Shown: positions 1 to 10,088 of the stretch, in pieces
How positions within the stretch are numbered: position 1 is the first letter of the stretch
Layout of the letters: each line of letters begins with the position of its first letter
NCBI GenBank assembly: GCA_000320545.1
Contig: ADNK01003187.1
Location: 15,001 to 39,761, forward strand
Origin: Bigelowiella natans CCMP2755
Taxonomy: Eukaryota > Cercozoa > Chlorarachniophyceae
Direction of reading: 5' to 3'
DNA: 24,761 bases
Notes under the pieces: model-generated
The model's input: only the letters and a program-made list of their open reading frames with translations
Told to the model about the DNA's origin: nothing
Database searches by the model: none
Program-made: the position numbers and the translations under genes

Positions 1-1
1 G

Positions 2-268
2 ATGCCAGCAACTGTCTGTAAATGTTCTCATGCTAATTTAGTTGCCATCAATCATGCATTTTTCGAAAATGCCAGTGCCAATGGATTCGACCTGACAGAG
101 ACAGCAACAGTGTGTAGCGTGCAGTGTGCAAAATTTTGGCACAATGATGATAACCCTAATGAGCTGTCACCATTTTCATCGGTACTAACTTGTGAACACA
201 TGCCTCTACATGCCCTACACATTGGACGGAACAAGGGGAGAAATGTGCTAAGCCAGAAGTACAATTAG
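2..268 (+). CDS. Unrecognised ORF at the window edge, possibly partial
   Basis: An 88-codon reading frame opens at the first base triplets of the window and ends at a TAG. It is Cys- and His-rich and I recognise no domain. Because it touches the edge, it may be the 3' end of a longer gene or of an old mobile element. The opposite strand is also open over much of it, which weakens the coding case. It is followed by a short spacer and then by the stop codon of the convergent profilin gene. Confidence 0.2.
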   Translation: MPATVCKCSHANLVAINHAFFENASANGFDLTETATVCSVQCAKFWHNDDNPNELSPFSSVLTCEHMPLHALHIGRNKGRNVLSQKYN

Positions 269-343
269 CTAGCTGGCTAGGGTGGAGACAAAAGTTTCTC
301 CCTGTGCCACCTCATGTCAGTAGCCTAGGTTTTTTGGAGATAC

Positions 344-697
344 TTAGTAGCCCCCTTGCGCAAGAGGCGCTGAAAATTTGATCACATCAGCAATCAATTT
401 ATCCTTTGCATCCTTGGAACAGATGCCAATAAGAGCACATTTTTTAAGTTTCTTGATCACGATGCAGTTCTTCTGAGATGCTCCGAACCAGGAACCGCCT
501 TCAACTTCCTTGACAATCATTATCTTCTCTCCACAATAGCTGCACATTGTTCCAGGGCCAGCTTTAACCATTTTAGCAAGTTCTTGCTCCGAAGCCTTGA
601 AGTCCCCTTTTTTTCCCCAAACGGTGTTTTTAGCATCGAGGCCACAAAGAGCAGCTACTGATGCGCTCGGCATGTTGCAATAATCATTCCAAGACAT
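344..697 (-). CDS. PFN: Profilin, intronless
   Basis: Profilin binds monomeric actin, poly-proline and phosphoinositides and controls actin polymerisation in the cytosol. The 117-residue product starts MSWNDYC, matching the MSWQxYVD start of the family. It continues with a central VWGKKGDFKAS segment (compare the usual VWAQSxxFP), a run of beta-strand-like segments, and a closing amphipathic helix (DKLIADVIKFSAPLAQGGY). It is slightly shorter than the usual 125-140 residues. The frame is open a little upstream of the ATG at 697, but without another ATG, and the MSW start is diagnostic. Unlike folD, ettA and the right-hand gene, it has no intron. The family call is from remembered profilin patterns; no alignment was run. 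Confidence 0.78.
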   Translation of the reverse strand: MSWNDYCNMPSASVAALCGLDAKNTVWGKKGDFKASEQELAKMVKAGPGTMCSYCGEKIMIVKEVEGGSWFGASQKNCIVIKKLKKCALIGICSKDAKDKLIADVIKFSAPLAQGGY

Positions 698-718
698 TTT
701 GTTTTCTAACGTGAACAC

Positions 719-1833
719 ATCACCAGAAACACTTCATAAGAAAGGCAAATCTGAGTGTTGGACTGAGGGTTAAAGACGCTCATACATCCATGAAGACAAA
801 AGAAGAACAGAAAATAGTGTTGACACAAGGTGTTTTTGTTCAAATAGAATGATGAAAACAAAGTTACAATCTCTAAGATCACCCCTAAGTAACGAGACTG
901 TATTTTTCAGTTGTATGATTGGTATCAAAATTCGGGGAAGTGGTGTTCGGGGGGACAGCAAACCTCGATTTTGATATTTTTTGATTTCGCTATCTTTTGA
1001 TTTTTAAGAAATGTAAAGCAAAAGATCACCGCAAAAGCAAAGTAATTTCTTGGAAGATCTTGAACTCATTCCTTATAAATACACAAATCTGCAGGGTTTC
1101 ACGAAATCTTGTTTGCCCGAAAACATACCATAATTCTTAAATTTAATTTCAAACATACCTTTGTACACTTTAGCAAAGAAGCTAGAGCATGATTACATCA
1201 AAATTATGTCAAACGACTGACCAAGTTTTCATTTTTTATACAAGCCGGGGAATATTTTATTTCCTTTATCCCATTATAAGTTCTTAGAGATCATCTGCGC
1301 ATATTGTTTTGAGGAAGGCAAGCTATTGTTGTGCTGCATCATCAATGCGAGCTGTCTTTAAAACAAAATAGCCCTGCATTTTGTTCCAACAATCCATGGA
1401 GTAGAGAAAGGCAACAAATAGGTCAAAAACAGCTCAAAATACATCGAAATCCATGTCGCAGGTCAACAAACATTTGGTTTCAATTCGTTACATGGGTTGT
1501 TGGAATGAATTTCAGTGCAATTTTTGTTTGAACAAGAGCTCACATTGATGGTGCAGCACCAAGATGGATCAGCCGTCAGATAAAATCTGCCTACACGCGC
1601 AACTGACGCCTCATTTTGTAGTGGACCCTAATTTCAGATCTAGACCCAAATGCACTGCATTTTAGCCACACTTTGGACATAGTATTTTGTCTTACGAGGT
1701 ATAAATGAGGCCAATATTGATGGTTCCGCACAGACTTTAGATCTGAATTTCCCGATAACCCTGCAAACATTCGTGGAAAGCAAACTATTTGAAGATTCGC
1801 AGAACTCATCCTGTCATCCTGTCCCCTCTCACC
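719..1833. other. Intergenic stretch, no gene recognised
   Basis: This AT-rich stretch lies between the divergent profilin gene (-) and the Hint-type gene (+). It holds only short open frames with no recognisable product. It presumably contains the promoters of both neighbours, but I see no defined element. TpA frequency is ordinary here, so it is a useful internal contrast to the TpA-poor tracts. Confidence 0.5.
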
Positions 1834-2587
1834 ATGGAATCTACAGTCGTTTTTTGCCTGTTTCTGGTCAACACCTTAATGTCGATTAATGTCTTATCTA
1901 TGATGATTTTTAATGGGTGTAATGGAGATGCTGTGGCAAAAATGGAGAACAACATGTTCGGTCTCATGCAGGAGTTCAATCCCATGTTTGAGGACACCTT
2001 TCCATTGAATTCTCCTTCCTCGTCTCCGCTGACACAAGCGCCAAATGTGAGCCCTTCCACGTCTCCCCTGACACAAGCGCCTCTTGCTTCAACATCTCGT
2101 CAAAGACCAATCACATGAAATGAACTTGTTCAAGGCTAAATTTGTAAATATCACCACGGAAAAAGGAAAGTCGATTGCTGCAACAAGATATCACTTACTT
2201 CCGATCTCCAAAGGCTGCAAGGAATTTGGAAGTGTTGACCATCCCACTTACATTTACTTCACAGACGTGCTGCCCGGCATGTGCATCTACACGATCGATG
2301 GAATTGAGCGAGTGGTCAGGGTGACAATCGAAGAGAAATTCGGAACGTACACGTTCGTGGCCGCCCATGGTGATGGGCAAGTGGTTGTAAATGGTATTGT
2401 CGCTTCATCTTTTGGCATGAGCTACAGCCTTGTCAACAATTATTACAACATACATCGATTTCTCTACATAATGACTTCGGTCTTCGCTACGTCCAGCACC
2501 TTTGTAAACGCAAATTTGAAGTTCGGAGATGTGGTTTTGACGGGCATGCAATTTCTCAAGAGCATCTGGTGGTTTTTTTACCATTAA
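1834..2587 (+). pseudogene. Secreted Hint (hedgehog/intein-type) domain protein, apparently disrupted
   Basis: Hint domains self-process proteins through a nucleophilic Cys at their start. The first frame (1834-2118) starts at an ATG in a good context (accATGG). It encodes a hydrophobic signal peptide of about 22 residues, then a linker with two SPLTQAP repeats of the type that often precedes Hint domains. It then stops at TGA. The second frame (ATG at 2120, stop at 2585-2587) encodes the C-terminal half of a Hint domain: ITTEKGKSIAATRYHLLPI, then a V-PGM-IYT segment, then TYTFVAAHGDGQVVVNGIV and ASSFG, where relatives have ASCYA. The roughly 50 residues that carry the catalytic Cys and the first strands are missing, and the two frames are offset. 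The third frame across the junction does contain a Ser-Cys-Phe, the usual domain start. An internal deletion with frameshift is the simplest reading; an unseen splice or an assembly error is possible. Confidence 0.6.
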
Positions 2588-3275
2588 ATCTCTTCTTGAA
2601 TTCTCCAACGGCTTTCCATTCACAGGCTCTAAGACATTGCAGCAGAGATTTGAAAACGTTCTAATTGCATTCGCAAAACAGTCAATCACCTAATCTTGGT
2701 CTGGTTTTTGATCCAGAATCTTACTAGGACACAACGATGTCATAGCTAGACACAGTATAACGATGTTTTTGTAACATGATGTCGATGCCCATTGTAGATA
2801 AGATCGCAAGTAAATGCAGAGGCCTCACTTTGTTTCGTCACATACAGGTATGTACTTTATTGCAAACTCACTCTGACACAACAGTGTGCGCAGAGCTAGA
2901 GAGGCGAGCGCTCAACAAAATGGCGAATGCAGCTGCTTGCCTAGGTCGTAGGCGTGCGAACAACGCAACGATATTGGCATGATTTACATTTAGCTAGCTG
3001 CAGCCTTGTGGTAGCAACACTGGGCATCAACAAAGGCGCTCCACGCCAAACATGATACGAGTGCAGCAGCGCTGCGCTACATCAAATAAAGCAGAAAATG
3101 CATGCTTGTTGGTTGTGAGTCTAGAAGTAGATGAATCACAAGCAGTTGTTACGGTAGGATCAAATTACAATGCCACATATCTTGTTTCTTGTAGCTACCT
3201 GTAGCTACAGCACTATCACTTTCGCATCCATTAGTCTCTATTTGTAGAGCTTCATCTTCATTCCGAACTCTAGTT

Positions 3276-3278
<3 letters not shown>
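2588..3278. other. Spacer between the Hint gene and the 3' end of folD
   Basis: No convincing gene. The second half contains many GCTAG, CTAG and TGCA words and resembles the flank of the retrotransposon, but ordinary TpA sites are present, so it is at most partly depleted. On the minus strand an acceptor-like AG near 3270 is followed by about 40 open codons and could be the missing last folD exon. That is a guess from phase alone. Confidence 0.35.
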
Positions 3279-3313
<35 letters not shown>

Positions 3314-3516
3314 GCTCCACTTTCATGATTGAATTACACCGCCGCAGAACCTATGTCTTACCCCTCATTACGGACTGGGGAGCCGAGATCGTTGAACATA
3401 GGGAGTGGGGGCAGACCAAGCGAGTTCCTATGCAATATATACATGCCGTTTTCGTAGAAATTCAAATTAAAATACAGCATCAGACGCGTACGGACATGAA
3501 CACGTACACATACACA

Positions 3517-3567
<51 letters not shown>
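3279..3567. repeat. Microsatellites (CT)n and (CA)n(GA)n
   Basis: A perfect CT run occupies about 3279-3312. A compound CA run followed by a GA run occupies about 3512-3567. Both lie just beyond the last folD exon that I can place on the minus strand. Open frames that cross them encode only dipeptide repeats and are not genes. Confidence 0.95.
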
Positions 3568-3571
<4 letters not shown>

Positions 3572-3601
3572 CGCGCAAACTCTTGATCCCTACAGCAATA
3601 C

Positions 3602-4690
3602 CTTGCGAGATTCAGCGAGTTCTGCAGAAGCATAGCCACGGTCATCGGCCCAACACCGCCCGGCACAGGAGTGATGAAGCTGCTGACCTTTCTGCGATGT
3701 GATGGAAAACAAACTCTTAATATCCGTTTTCGAATCTTTGGTAGCGAAAAGTAAAAGCCCTTGGATTGTGTTCCACGACACGGCCAAGAGGATGCCGCAT
3801 CAGCCATCAAAAGCCACAGGCAATTTGATGGGGCTCTGATACAATGGTTATATTTTCTCGATAGAAGGGCAGAGAGAGGATATGTTTGTATTCTGTTGCC
3901 TTCTCTACCAAAATGAGTTTTGGATGATGCTGCAGAGCAAAAAGTATGGAGTGCAAGGCAGGGACACAGGTGGCATGCAGGCGCAATAAATCATAGCGTG
4001 CAACATGTATCTACTTTGCTTCCTCAAATTCCACGTCGCCGACCAGCTTGTAGCCTCTTGGATCGCTGCTGTCATCCTGCGCGTTTGATAATAGGCGCAG
4101 TCAGCGAAATCACGAATTATTTTCCACATGATACGTGTTGCGACCTTGTTGTTTATGCCGACGTCAATCACTATTGCCCCTGGTTTCAGCCATTCCTGAG
4201 ATGAGCAAAACAGCACACGCAATCAGCAACGAGCCTCCTTTGTGAGATGTAAAGCCGAGTGGAAATGTGTCGACAGACCGCTTTGACAAACTCAGGCTGT
4301 CCTGCTGCTGCGACAACGATGTCAGCCCGCTTAATATGCTTCTCCGGTTCCACTGTTTGTGAGTGCACCTGGGTAGGAACGAGGGCGGTTCTCTTTTAGG
4401 ATAAAGGGGGGGGGGGGGGTTGATACTATCCACGTTGCGAAGGAAAATATAGTGCTAATCATCTTCTCAGAAGAAAAATGATTCGAAATCGCGACTTGTT
4501 CACGAATCATGGACATACACATCATAGCTCAGAGTGTTGTTGCTACAACTGCTACCACTGCTGCTAATGCTACAACAACTACTACTGCTGAGCACCATTG
4601 TCACAGTGCAGTCCATGCCGGTGAGAAGACCCTGATTGAATTGTACACAGATGAGCCACAAATATAAAGCAGAAAATAGTAGCTACATTA

Positions 4691-4731
<41 letters not shown>

Positions 4732-5041
4732 GCACACGCACGCATATGGTACCGAGACTGGCATTCCCACGATACGGCTACGTCCAATCACCACAGCTTC
4801 CTGCCCGTCGCAAGGGTACACAACAATAACAGCAGTCAGCTCCACTTTTCGCAGAAGAACATAGAAGAAGAACAAATCGACCGCACCGAACAAAAACAGG
4901 CCGTTCTCATCATATGGCACGGGTTGACTCCGCATTCTAGCAGCCCATAATCCTACCTTTCCTTGCAACGGCACGCCAAGGGAATGCAGCATCTGAATCA
5001 CGCCTGCAGCTGTGCAAGGCAGCACCTATCCCGTATTAAAC

Positions 5042-5072
<31 letters not shown>

Positions 5073-5780
5073 GCATAAGCCTAGGGACTTATCTATCGAC
5101 CCTACTCTGTCTCCCCCCCCCCCCCTCTCTCTCTCTTCTCTCGTGCCCCTGAAATCAGTTACCAGTGGCCTCGTCATGGTGAGGGAGGAGGAGACGTTGA
5201 ACTTGTAGATGTTCCTCGTGTTCAGCCACAAGTCGCCCACATTCTGAGCGTGGAAGCCGTCCACGTCCTTCTCGGGGGGGATCATTTGGAGCACGGAGTC
5301 GGTGTCGATGTGCCTGGGGAGCTAAATGGGGGGGGTGGGGGGGAAGGGGGATGAGCTCATCATTTCCCTACCACAACCAATACGATTTATCGAGAGGAAT
5401 ATGTAACAGGTACAGCACCGGAAGCTGCACGAGAATGGCGTGCACTCTCTCGTCGCCATTCAGCTCCTGGATCGCCTGGCAAGCAAATGAAGACACGATC
5501 AGGGGGGGGGGGGGGGGATAGTGAGGGTAAGCGGTTCGTTTGATGTATAATGATCGCATGGTGATGGTCTTGATGATGAAGATAATGGTGATGTTGATGG
5601 CGATGATCATATGATCATATAAATGAGGACAACTGCAATTTTCAGCTATCTGTCACTCACACCTTCTTGACTTCCTCCTCGGTTGTGTTTTCCGAAAGCA
5701 ATCGCTCGTAGCTCGCAATTCCGACCTAACGCGCGAAGAAGACTTTTCAGTGGCATCGCTCCCTCATCATCAGTGCTACT

Positions 5781-5815
<35 letters not shown>

Positions 5816-6340
5816 TATTGTGAGAATACACTCGCAATACTTCAAAGTATAAGATTGGGAGCCATTCACAACCCCAAGCCCCCACTCCTCCTATACCTCT
5901 GCCGCAGCCTTCTTCTTGAATTTCACGTAAGTTCTTAGACACAGATCGAACAAAAACGCAAATCAGCAAAACGTAGGGAGATTAGGCACGTTCAAGTTAA
6001 CGTCCATGTTGATGTTGCATCCTGCTGGGATCGCTACAATCACACGGACTGTTCCCAGAGCCCACTTTGCAGGGGGGGGGAAGCATCATTTGTCAATTTT
6101 TCGCGGGGGAAAATTATAATTTGCTCTCATTATATTTTAGTATTCAATAGCCGTGCATCTTCTACGCATCATCTGTATTTGATGTTGTTGTGGTTATTCA
6201 TCAGCATTTAACTGTGAATCAACTCGATTCCCGACGAGGATGACAGCGAGCCCTGGTGTTACTCCATGATCCTGCGGCACATTAAATACACAATGCGGTA
6301 CATTAGACACACACGCACAGGCCCACATGGGTGGGGGGGG

Positions 6341-6371
<31 letters not shown>

Positions 6372-6764
6372 GGGGGGGGGGGGGATTGAGAGAATATAAT
6401 AAAATATAATTTTGAGCCGCTTTCTTCAAGTTCTTAATTGTCGAATTTTATAAACCCGCCCCCCTCCTCCCCACCCGTGCCCCTCTAAATTGACCTCATG
6501 CAGCCGCGTGACGCGTTCTTTAATGTGCTCACGAAGCCGACCAGCCAGCATCTTGCCGTCTATAATCTACAGATGATGATGAGGAAGACGATAATGCGTG
6601 TTTATGGTGTATGTGTGTGTGTTCTCAGAAAACTCTTGGTAGTCATAGTACCCACAAACACGCACGAATACAGGCATGAATCTCACCCGCGCCGCCTTCG
6701 TCGTCGTCGTATCCCGAACAGCCGCAAAGGAGCGCTGATTGTTCACGAAGCCTGCACGTCGCAT
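3602..6764 (-). CDS. folD: Bifunctional methylenetetrahydrofolate dehydrogenase/cyclohydrolase (FolD type), 14 exons placed
   Basis: The enzyme interconverts 5,10-methylene-, methenyl- and 10-formyl-THF in one-carbon metabolism. Minus-strand exons, all in phase with GT-AG junctions: 6764-6687, 6566-6495, 6271-6213, 5933-5897, 5725-5663, 5475-5419, 5321-5163, 5025-4957, 4800-4753, 4631-4596, 4368-4279, 4195-4145, 4076-4015, 3691-3602. Landmarks in order: [19 protein letters not shown]; the active-site [11 protein letters not shown], whose Lys corresponds to the catalytic Lys of Fol[41 protein letters not shown] in the Rossmann fold; [26 protein letters not shown]; and [12 protein letters not shown]. 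About 323 residues are covered, close to family length. The Arg-rich, almost acid-free leader suggests mitochondrial import. The frame stays open and Ser-rich upstream of the first ATG, so the true start may lie further 5'. The last exon, after the donor at 3601, is not located. Confidence 0.93.
4406..4419. repeat. Poly-G run in a folD intron
   Basis: Fourteen G on the plus strand, which is a poly-C run in the sense of folD, 37-50 nt upstream of the acceptor of exon 11. It can act as part of an extended polypyrimidine tract. Run length may be inaccurate in the assembly. Confidence 0.9.
4693..5138. repeat. Microsatellites (CA)n, (AAC)n and C/CT runs in folD introns
   Basis: A CA run at about 4693-4742 lies in the intron after exon 9. 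An AAC run at about 5041-5072 and a C-run merging into CT at about 5112-5138 lie in the intron between exons 7 and 8. None overlaps a coding exon. Confidence 0.93.
5502..5517. repeat. Poly-G run in a folD intron
   Basis: Sixteen G on the plus strand. In the folD sense this is poly-C, about 27-42 nt upstream of the exon 6 acceptor. A further broken G-rich run at 5328-5350 directly precedes, in sense, the exon 7 acceptor. Confidence 0.9.
5783..5815. repeat. (CAT)n microsatellite in a folD intron
   Basis: A near-perfect CAT/ATC repeat in the intron between folD exons 4 and 5. It creates poly-His or poly-Asp open frames that I do not regard as genes. Confidence 0.93.
6333..6384. repeat. Poly-G / (GA)n / poly-G compound repeat in a folD intron
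   Basis: An 8-G run, a 20-nt GA run and a 24-G run lie back to back in the intron between exons 2 and 3. In the gene sense this is a long C/CT tract about 60-110 nt upstream of the exon 3 acceptor. It has G-quadruplex potential on the plus strand. Confidence 0.93.
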
Positions 6765-7589
6765 GTTGGAAAAGGAAGATGTTAGCGGCGACGACGAGAA
6801 CGACGAAGATGGCGAGGAGGAGAAGGAAGAGAGACAACGCGTGGAGGTGTGCAGGTGCCGTCTCAAAGGAGAGGGTCTTATCGACTCTAGCAGAGATTTA
6901 CTACCCCTCCTCCCCTGCCCGCCGAGATAGCTCCATCTCCAAGCATGCCTTCTTTCGCCACCGGCCGAACGTATTCTACTGCCAATCGCAACCTATTATA
7001 ACCAATTCCACCGAAGAACAGGGAGGTGGGGGGACAGTAAGATACGTGGATCGAGTGAGTGGCTGTGGATGTTTCGTCGAGTAAAAACAGTTCTGGTACG
7101 ACCTTGGAGACGGCACGCGCGAGTAGCCTACGCTCAAAACTATGACAGAGTGTGAACCCCACTGCAACTAGGCCTAGGCCACACCTTATCGACACCAGGG
7201 TCAGGGGTCAGCATGTATATGGAAAACCACGATTTTGATGTACTCAAATCGTCATCCCCACTCGCCCTCCCTCCACGCCCATCCATTGACATACCCAAGA
7301 AATGAGAGACGTCCGCCGCGGCTCCATCGAGAACGAGTAGAGTCGCCTAAATACGGACGCCTAGCCCACATCGAGTATGTTCGTTTCGTTTCGAGTGGGG
7401 GGGGCGGGCACAGTTGTTATCGGTTGTTGCTTCAGGTATTTCAATTTAGGAAAAAATTCATACTAGAAATATCGACAGGGAATTTAGTTCGCCTTTGCCT
7501 GACCTTCGGAAGCAAACGTCTTAGGATTTGCAACATGCGACTTATAAAAAATAGATTATCCTAGGTAAAATCCCCTGCGTTTTGCCCAC
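6765..7589. promoter_or_regulatory. Divergent intergenic region between folD (-) and the coiled-coil gene (+)
   Basis: About 825 bp separates the first in-frame folD ATG (6764) from the first ATG of the rightward gene (7590). It should hold two 5' UTRs and a shared or back-to-back promoter. The part adjoining folD (to about 6866) continues the folD frame as a Ser/Arg-rich stretch without ATG and may be 5' UTR or extra leader coding. I see no reliable TATA or initiator element. Open frames here have no recognisable product. Confidence 0.4.
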
Positions 7590-8438
7590 ATGGATGCCAG
7601 TTCCCTTCTCTGCACTGGTCATCTTTTAACGGGTATAACCAACCATCGGGGGAGGGAAAAGAAGATGAGTAATCGTCAGAAGGCTCTAGAGAAGGAGCTT
7701 AAGAGACAGGAGTACGTGAACAAAAAATTATTGGCCGCACTCCGTGCTGTAGAGGCCAAGTACGAGCAGGAACGGCAGAAGATGGATGGGTTATGCTCGT
7801 ATTTCTTCACACGTCTAAATCAGCTCGAAATGCAGGTTCGGTCTCACCATGCACAGAGAAATAGCTGCCCAAACTGTGGGCAGGAATCATATATAGGTAA
7901 ACGAGCTTTGACCGATCGTCAACCACCAAGCACGCCATGGACTAGCACCGAAAGAGAGCAGAGAGAGGAGGAGCAGGAGCTCTTTTTACGCGAGGCCGCC
8001 CAGGAGTCTTCTCGGAACTACCTCCAGCAGCTACAAATCAATCAGGGGAAAATGCTGTCGAGTGAGAAAGACGATGGCTCTCGTGCACTGGTACTGGCCG
8101 ATATCAAAGCAGCTGTTGAGATAGCAGAAAGGACCTCTAGTATGAGGAAAGGCCAGCGGCTTCCCCGAGAAGTGACCGCAAAACACGTCAATACAACTGA
8201 GAAAACTGTGGGCATTAGAGATAGGCCTTCAAATGTCGATGAAACGATAAGAAATAGGAACGATATACCACCCTCAAAAAACCTCGATAAAGCGACATTT
8301 CGCCAAGAGCGGGACGAGATACTACTGGGAATACATAAACATGACGAGGAAATCAGATCCTTGCGCAAAAGGTTAGAGTTAGTCAGCAGCCAGAGACGTG
8401 CTACAGGACTTAATAATAGTAGGAATGATGATCGTTAA
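7590..8438 (+). CDS. Intronless coiled-coil protein with a CPNCG motif, function unknown
   Basis: One uninterrupted frame of 282 codons. The first ATG is at 7590; a second at 7665 (residue 26, MSNRQKALEK) has A at -3 and begins the charged region, so it may be the real start. Residues about 30-80 (KALEKELKRQEYVNKKLLAA and following) and about 240-270 are rich in Glu, Lys, Arg, Leu and Gln in a heptad-like pattern, typical of coiled coil. Between them is a low-complexity polar region. A single CPNCG near residue 93 could be half of a zinc-binding site, but no partner Cys pair is evident. There is no signal peptide or membrane segment. I do not recognise the family. The absence of stops across 282 codons in normal-TpA DNA supports real coding. 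Confidence 0.68.
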   Translation: MDASSLLCTGHLLTGITNHRGREKKMSNRQKALEKELKRQEYVNKKLLAALRAVEAKYEQERQKMDGLCSYFFTRLNQLEMQVRSHHAQRNSCPNCGQESYIGKRALTDRQPPSTPWTSTEREQREEEQELFLREAAQESSRNYLQQLQINQGKMLSSEKDDGSRALVLADIKAAVEIAERTSSMRKGQRLPREVTAKHVNTTEKTVGIRDRPSNVDETIRNRNDIPPSKNLDKATFRQERDEILLGIHKHDEEIRSLRKRLELVSSQRRATGLNNSRNDDR

Positions 8439-8814
8439 TATGACATTCGTATATGTAACAAATCATGGCCGTTTGCTATGAGACATCTTAACGCAATGCA
8501 AGCGAACATGTCTTGCTGATACGAGTGAACTGCGATATACACTGCCCTTAAGCATTTTTACCCATTATCAACTTGCAAAGCAAGCGTAATGTTGATAGAT
8601 GAACCATGTGCTAGGAAGTGACAGCTACAGTTTGCATGCAGGGCAAAAAAGCGCTAGCTACGCTAATCTTTGCACCACGTGGTAAGCAAGCAATTTGAGA
8701 TTGAAGATCGCATCGCCTTACGTCTCTTGTGCTTCGATCCTCGCTCGTCATGGATCGTGTCGTAGCATGACATGTGCAGGTGCTATGCGTACACGAGCTG
8801 CATTCGAACTGTGA
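8439..8814. other. 3' flank of the coiled-coil gene, no gene recognised
   Basis: No supported gene. Towards its right end the sequence becomes rich in GCTAGC and TGCA words, but TpA in other contexts (GTAA, CTAC, GTAG) is still common. It forms the shoulder of the TpA-poor tract to the right. Confidence 0.4.
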
Positions 8815-9924
8815 CCACAACCGCGTCTAGATGTGTGTCGTGATGTGCTAGTGTGGGCTGTGTGGGCAACGCAAAAGCCTCCGCCAAATGGCCACAGGCA
8901 GAAGCTTCTCGCTTTGATCCTGACATGTCATCCGACGCAATGCAAGCAATGCGTCACAGTGCAGCTAGCACAACCACCAACGCTGCCAAATGCGAACAAA
9001 CACGAGATGCAGATGCACGGCATCAAGATCTACGACTAGACGAGCTAGCATTGTTTTGAAACTTTGTGAATGGCACAGGCACACTACTAGCTGTGATGCG
9101 AATTTGTTTGTCCCCATGCACATGACCGCATGCCATCATCATGCACACTGTGCATGTGTCATCATGTCAAATGGAAACGTCAAGTGACAGTTTGTTGTCA
9201 GCGCGCGCTGAGACGTGCTGGCGTGTGGAAGTGCAGTTCATGAGTTCATTTCACGATTGCACGGCCCAGATTCCAGATTGGCAAAATCAGCAGTGGACTG
9301 GAAAATCACCACTTCCATGCTTCAACGCACAGAAAATCAGTCTGTCACCTGCGATGCGCTCCAGCTTTCACTTTGCATTGTTGCAAGTCGACGGGTCCAT
9401 CCACAGCCATTCAAAGTCGTGGATTCCACACGCACTCGCCACGCTCACTCAATCACTGAGTCCATTCGATCGATTTGCACCATGGTGTGTGCATTTTGAG
9501 GTCCTCATGACGTCATTTTTTTCACCGCCAAACTTGCACTGCCGTTGGATTGGGTCAACAAATGCGGTCTCCGGATCGCTCCTGTGGAAAATGAACGACA
9601 GAAGCCAGCAATTCCAATGTGCAGCTGAAAAGATCGTGAGATGCGCAACTCCCCTCCTCAATTGTCAAGACCACAGACCACCAAGGAAAGTTGATGATTT
9701 GTTTCACACACGCCAGCCAAGTGCAGTGACCTGGCAGTCCACAGCGCAGCAGTCAGAACTCTTCAAATCATTCAAAAAAAAAAAGCCTTCATTCCAAAAA
9801 AAAGGCCTTCTGCCGAGAGGAAATCCCAGGCGATTTTTCCCACTTTTGCACCCAATCGACTGTGTTTTTCTCCATTGTGGCTCTTTCCAGAACGTGCGAC
9901 ATGCAATTTTGGATGTCGCACAGG
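8815..9924. other. TpA-poor tract, with an 835-nt core that lacks TpA entirely
   Basis: From 8815 to 9089 I count eight TpA: six inside CTAG and two inside CTAC. From 9090 to 9924 there is none on either strand (TpA is self-complementary), although A and T are plentiful and ApT is frequent. At ordinary composition about 50 would be expected. The tract is rich in TG and CA. With TAA and TAG impossible, open frames are artificially long. The 277-codon frame at 9141-9974 and its overlapping partners are therefore not evidence of genes, and they show no recognisable domain. TpA returns abruptly at 9925, just before the ettA-like gene. Confidence 0.9.
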
Positions 9925-10088
9925 TAAATAATGTGCGCATTTTTGTACCGGAAACCATCCAGGAGAAGAAATGATGGCCCCTTCGCTGTCACCGGTGCCT
10001 ATCCAACAATGCTCCCAATTCGTGGAAGCGTTGCTGTTCTTCCTGGCAGCTCCTTTTTGCTTTGGCAATAATTTCGACTTTTGTTTAG

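Noticed and set aside
4562-4595. Extending folD exon 10 to the donor-like GT within the AGTAGTAG run
   Set aside because: That junction breaks the phase with exon 11. Using the GT at 4595-4594 keeps phase and gives TVTMVHSQT, which matches the family's T-V-T-x-x-H-S-x-T.
6887-7195. A 102-codon minus-strand frame upstream of folD
   Set aside because: It overlaps several frames of similar length on the other strand, has no recognisable domain and lies in the divergent intergenic region.
9141-9974. A 277-codon open frame with overlapping frames in other phases, as a possible gene
   Set aside because: The tract lacks TpA, so TAA and TAG cannot occur in any frame and long frames are expected by chance. 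No domain, no motif and no preferred frame is visible, and the frame runs past the TpA boundary into the ettA leader region.
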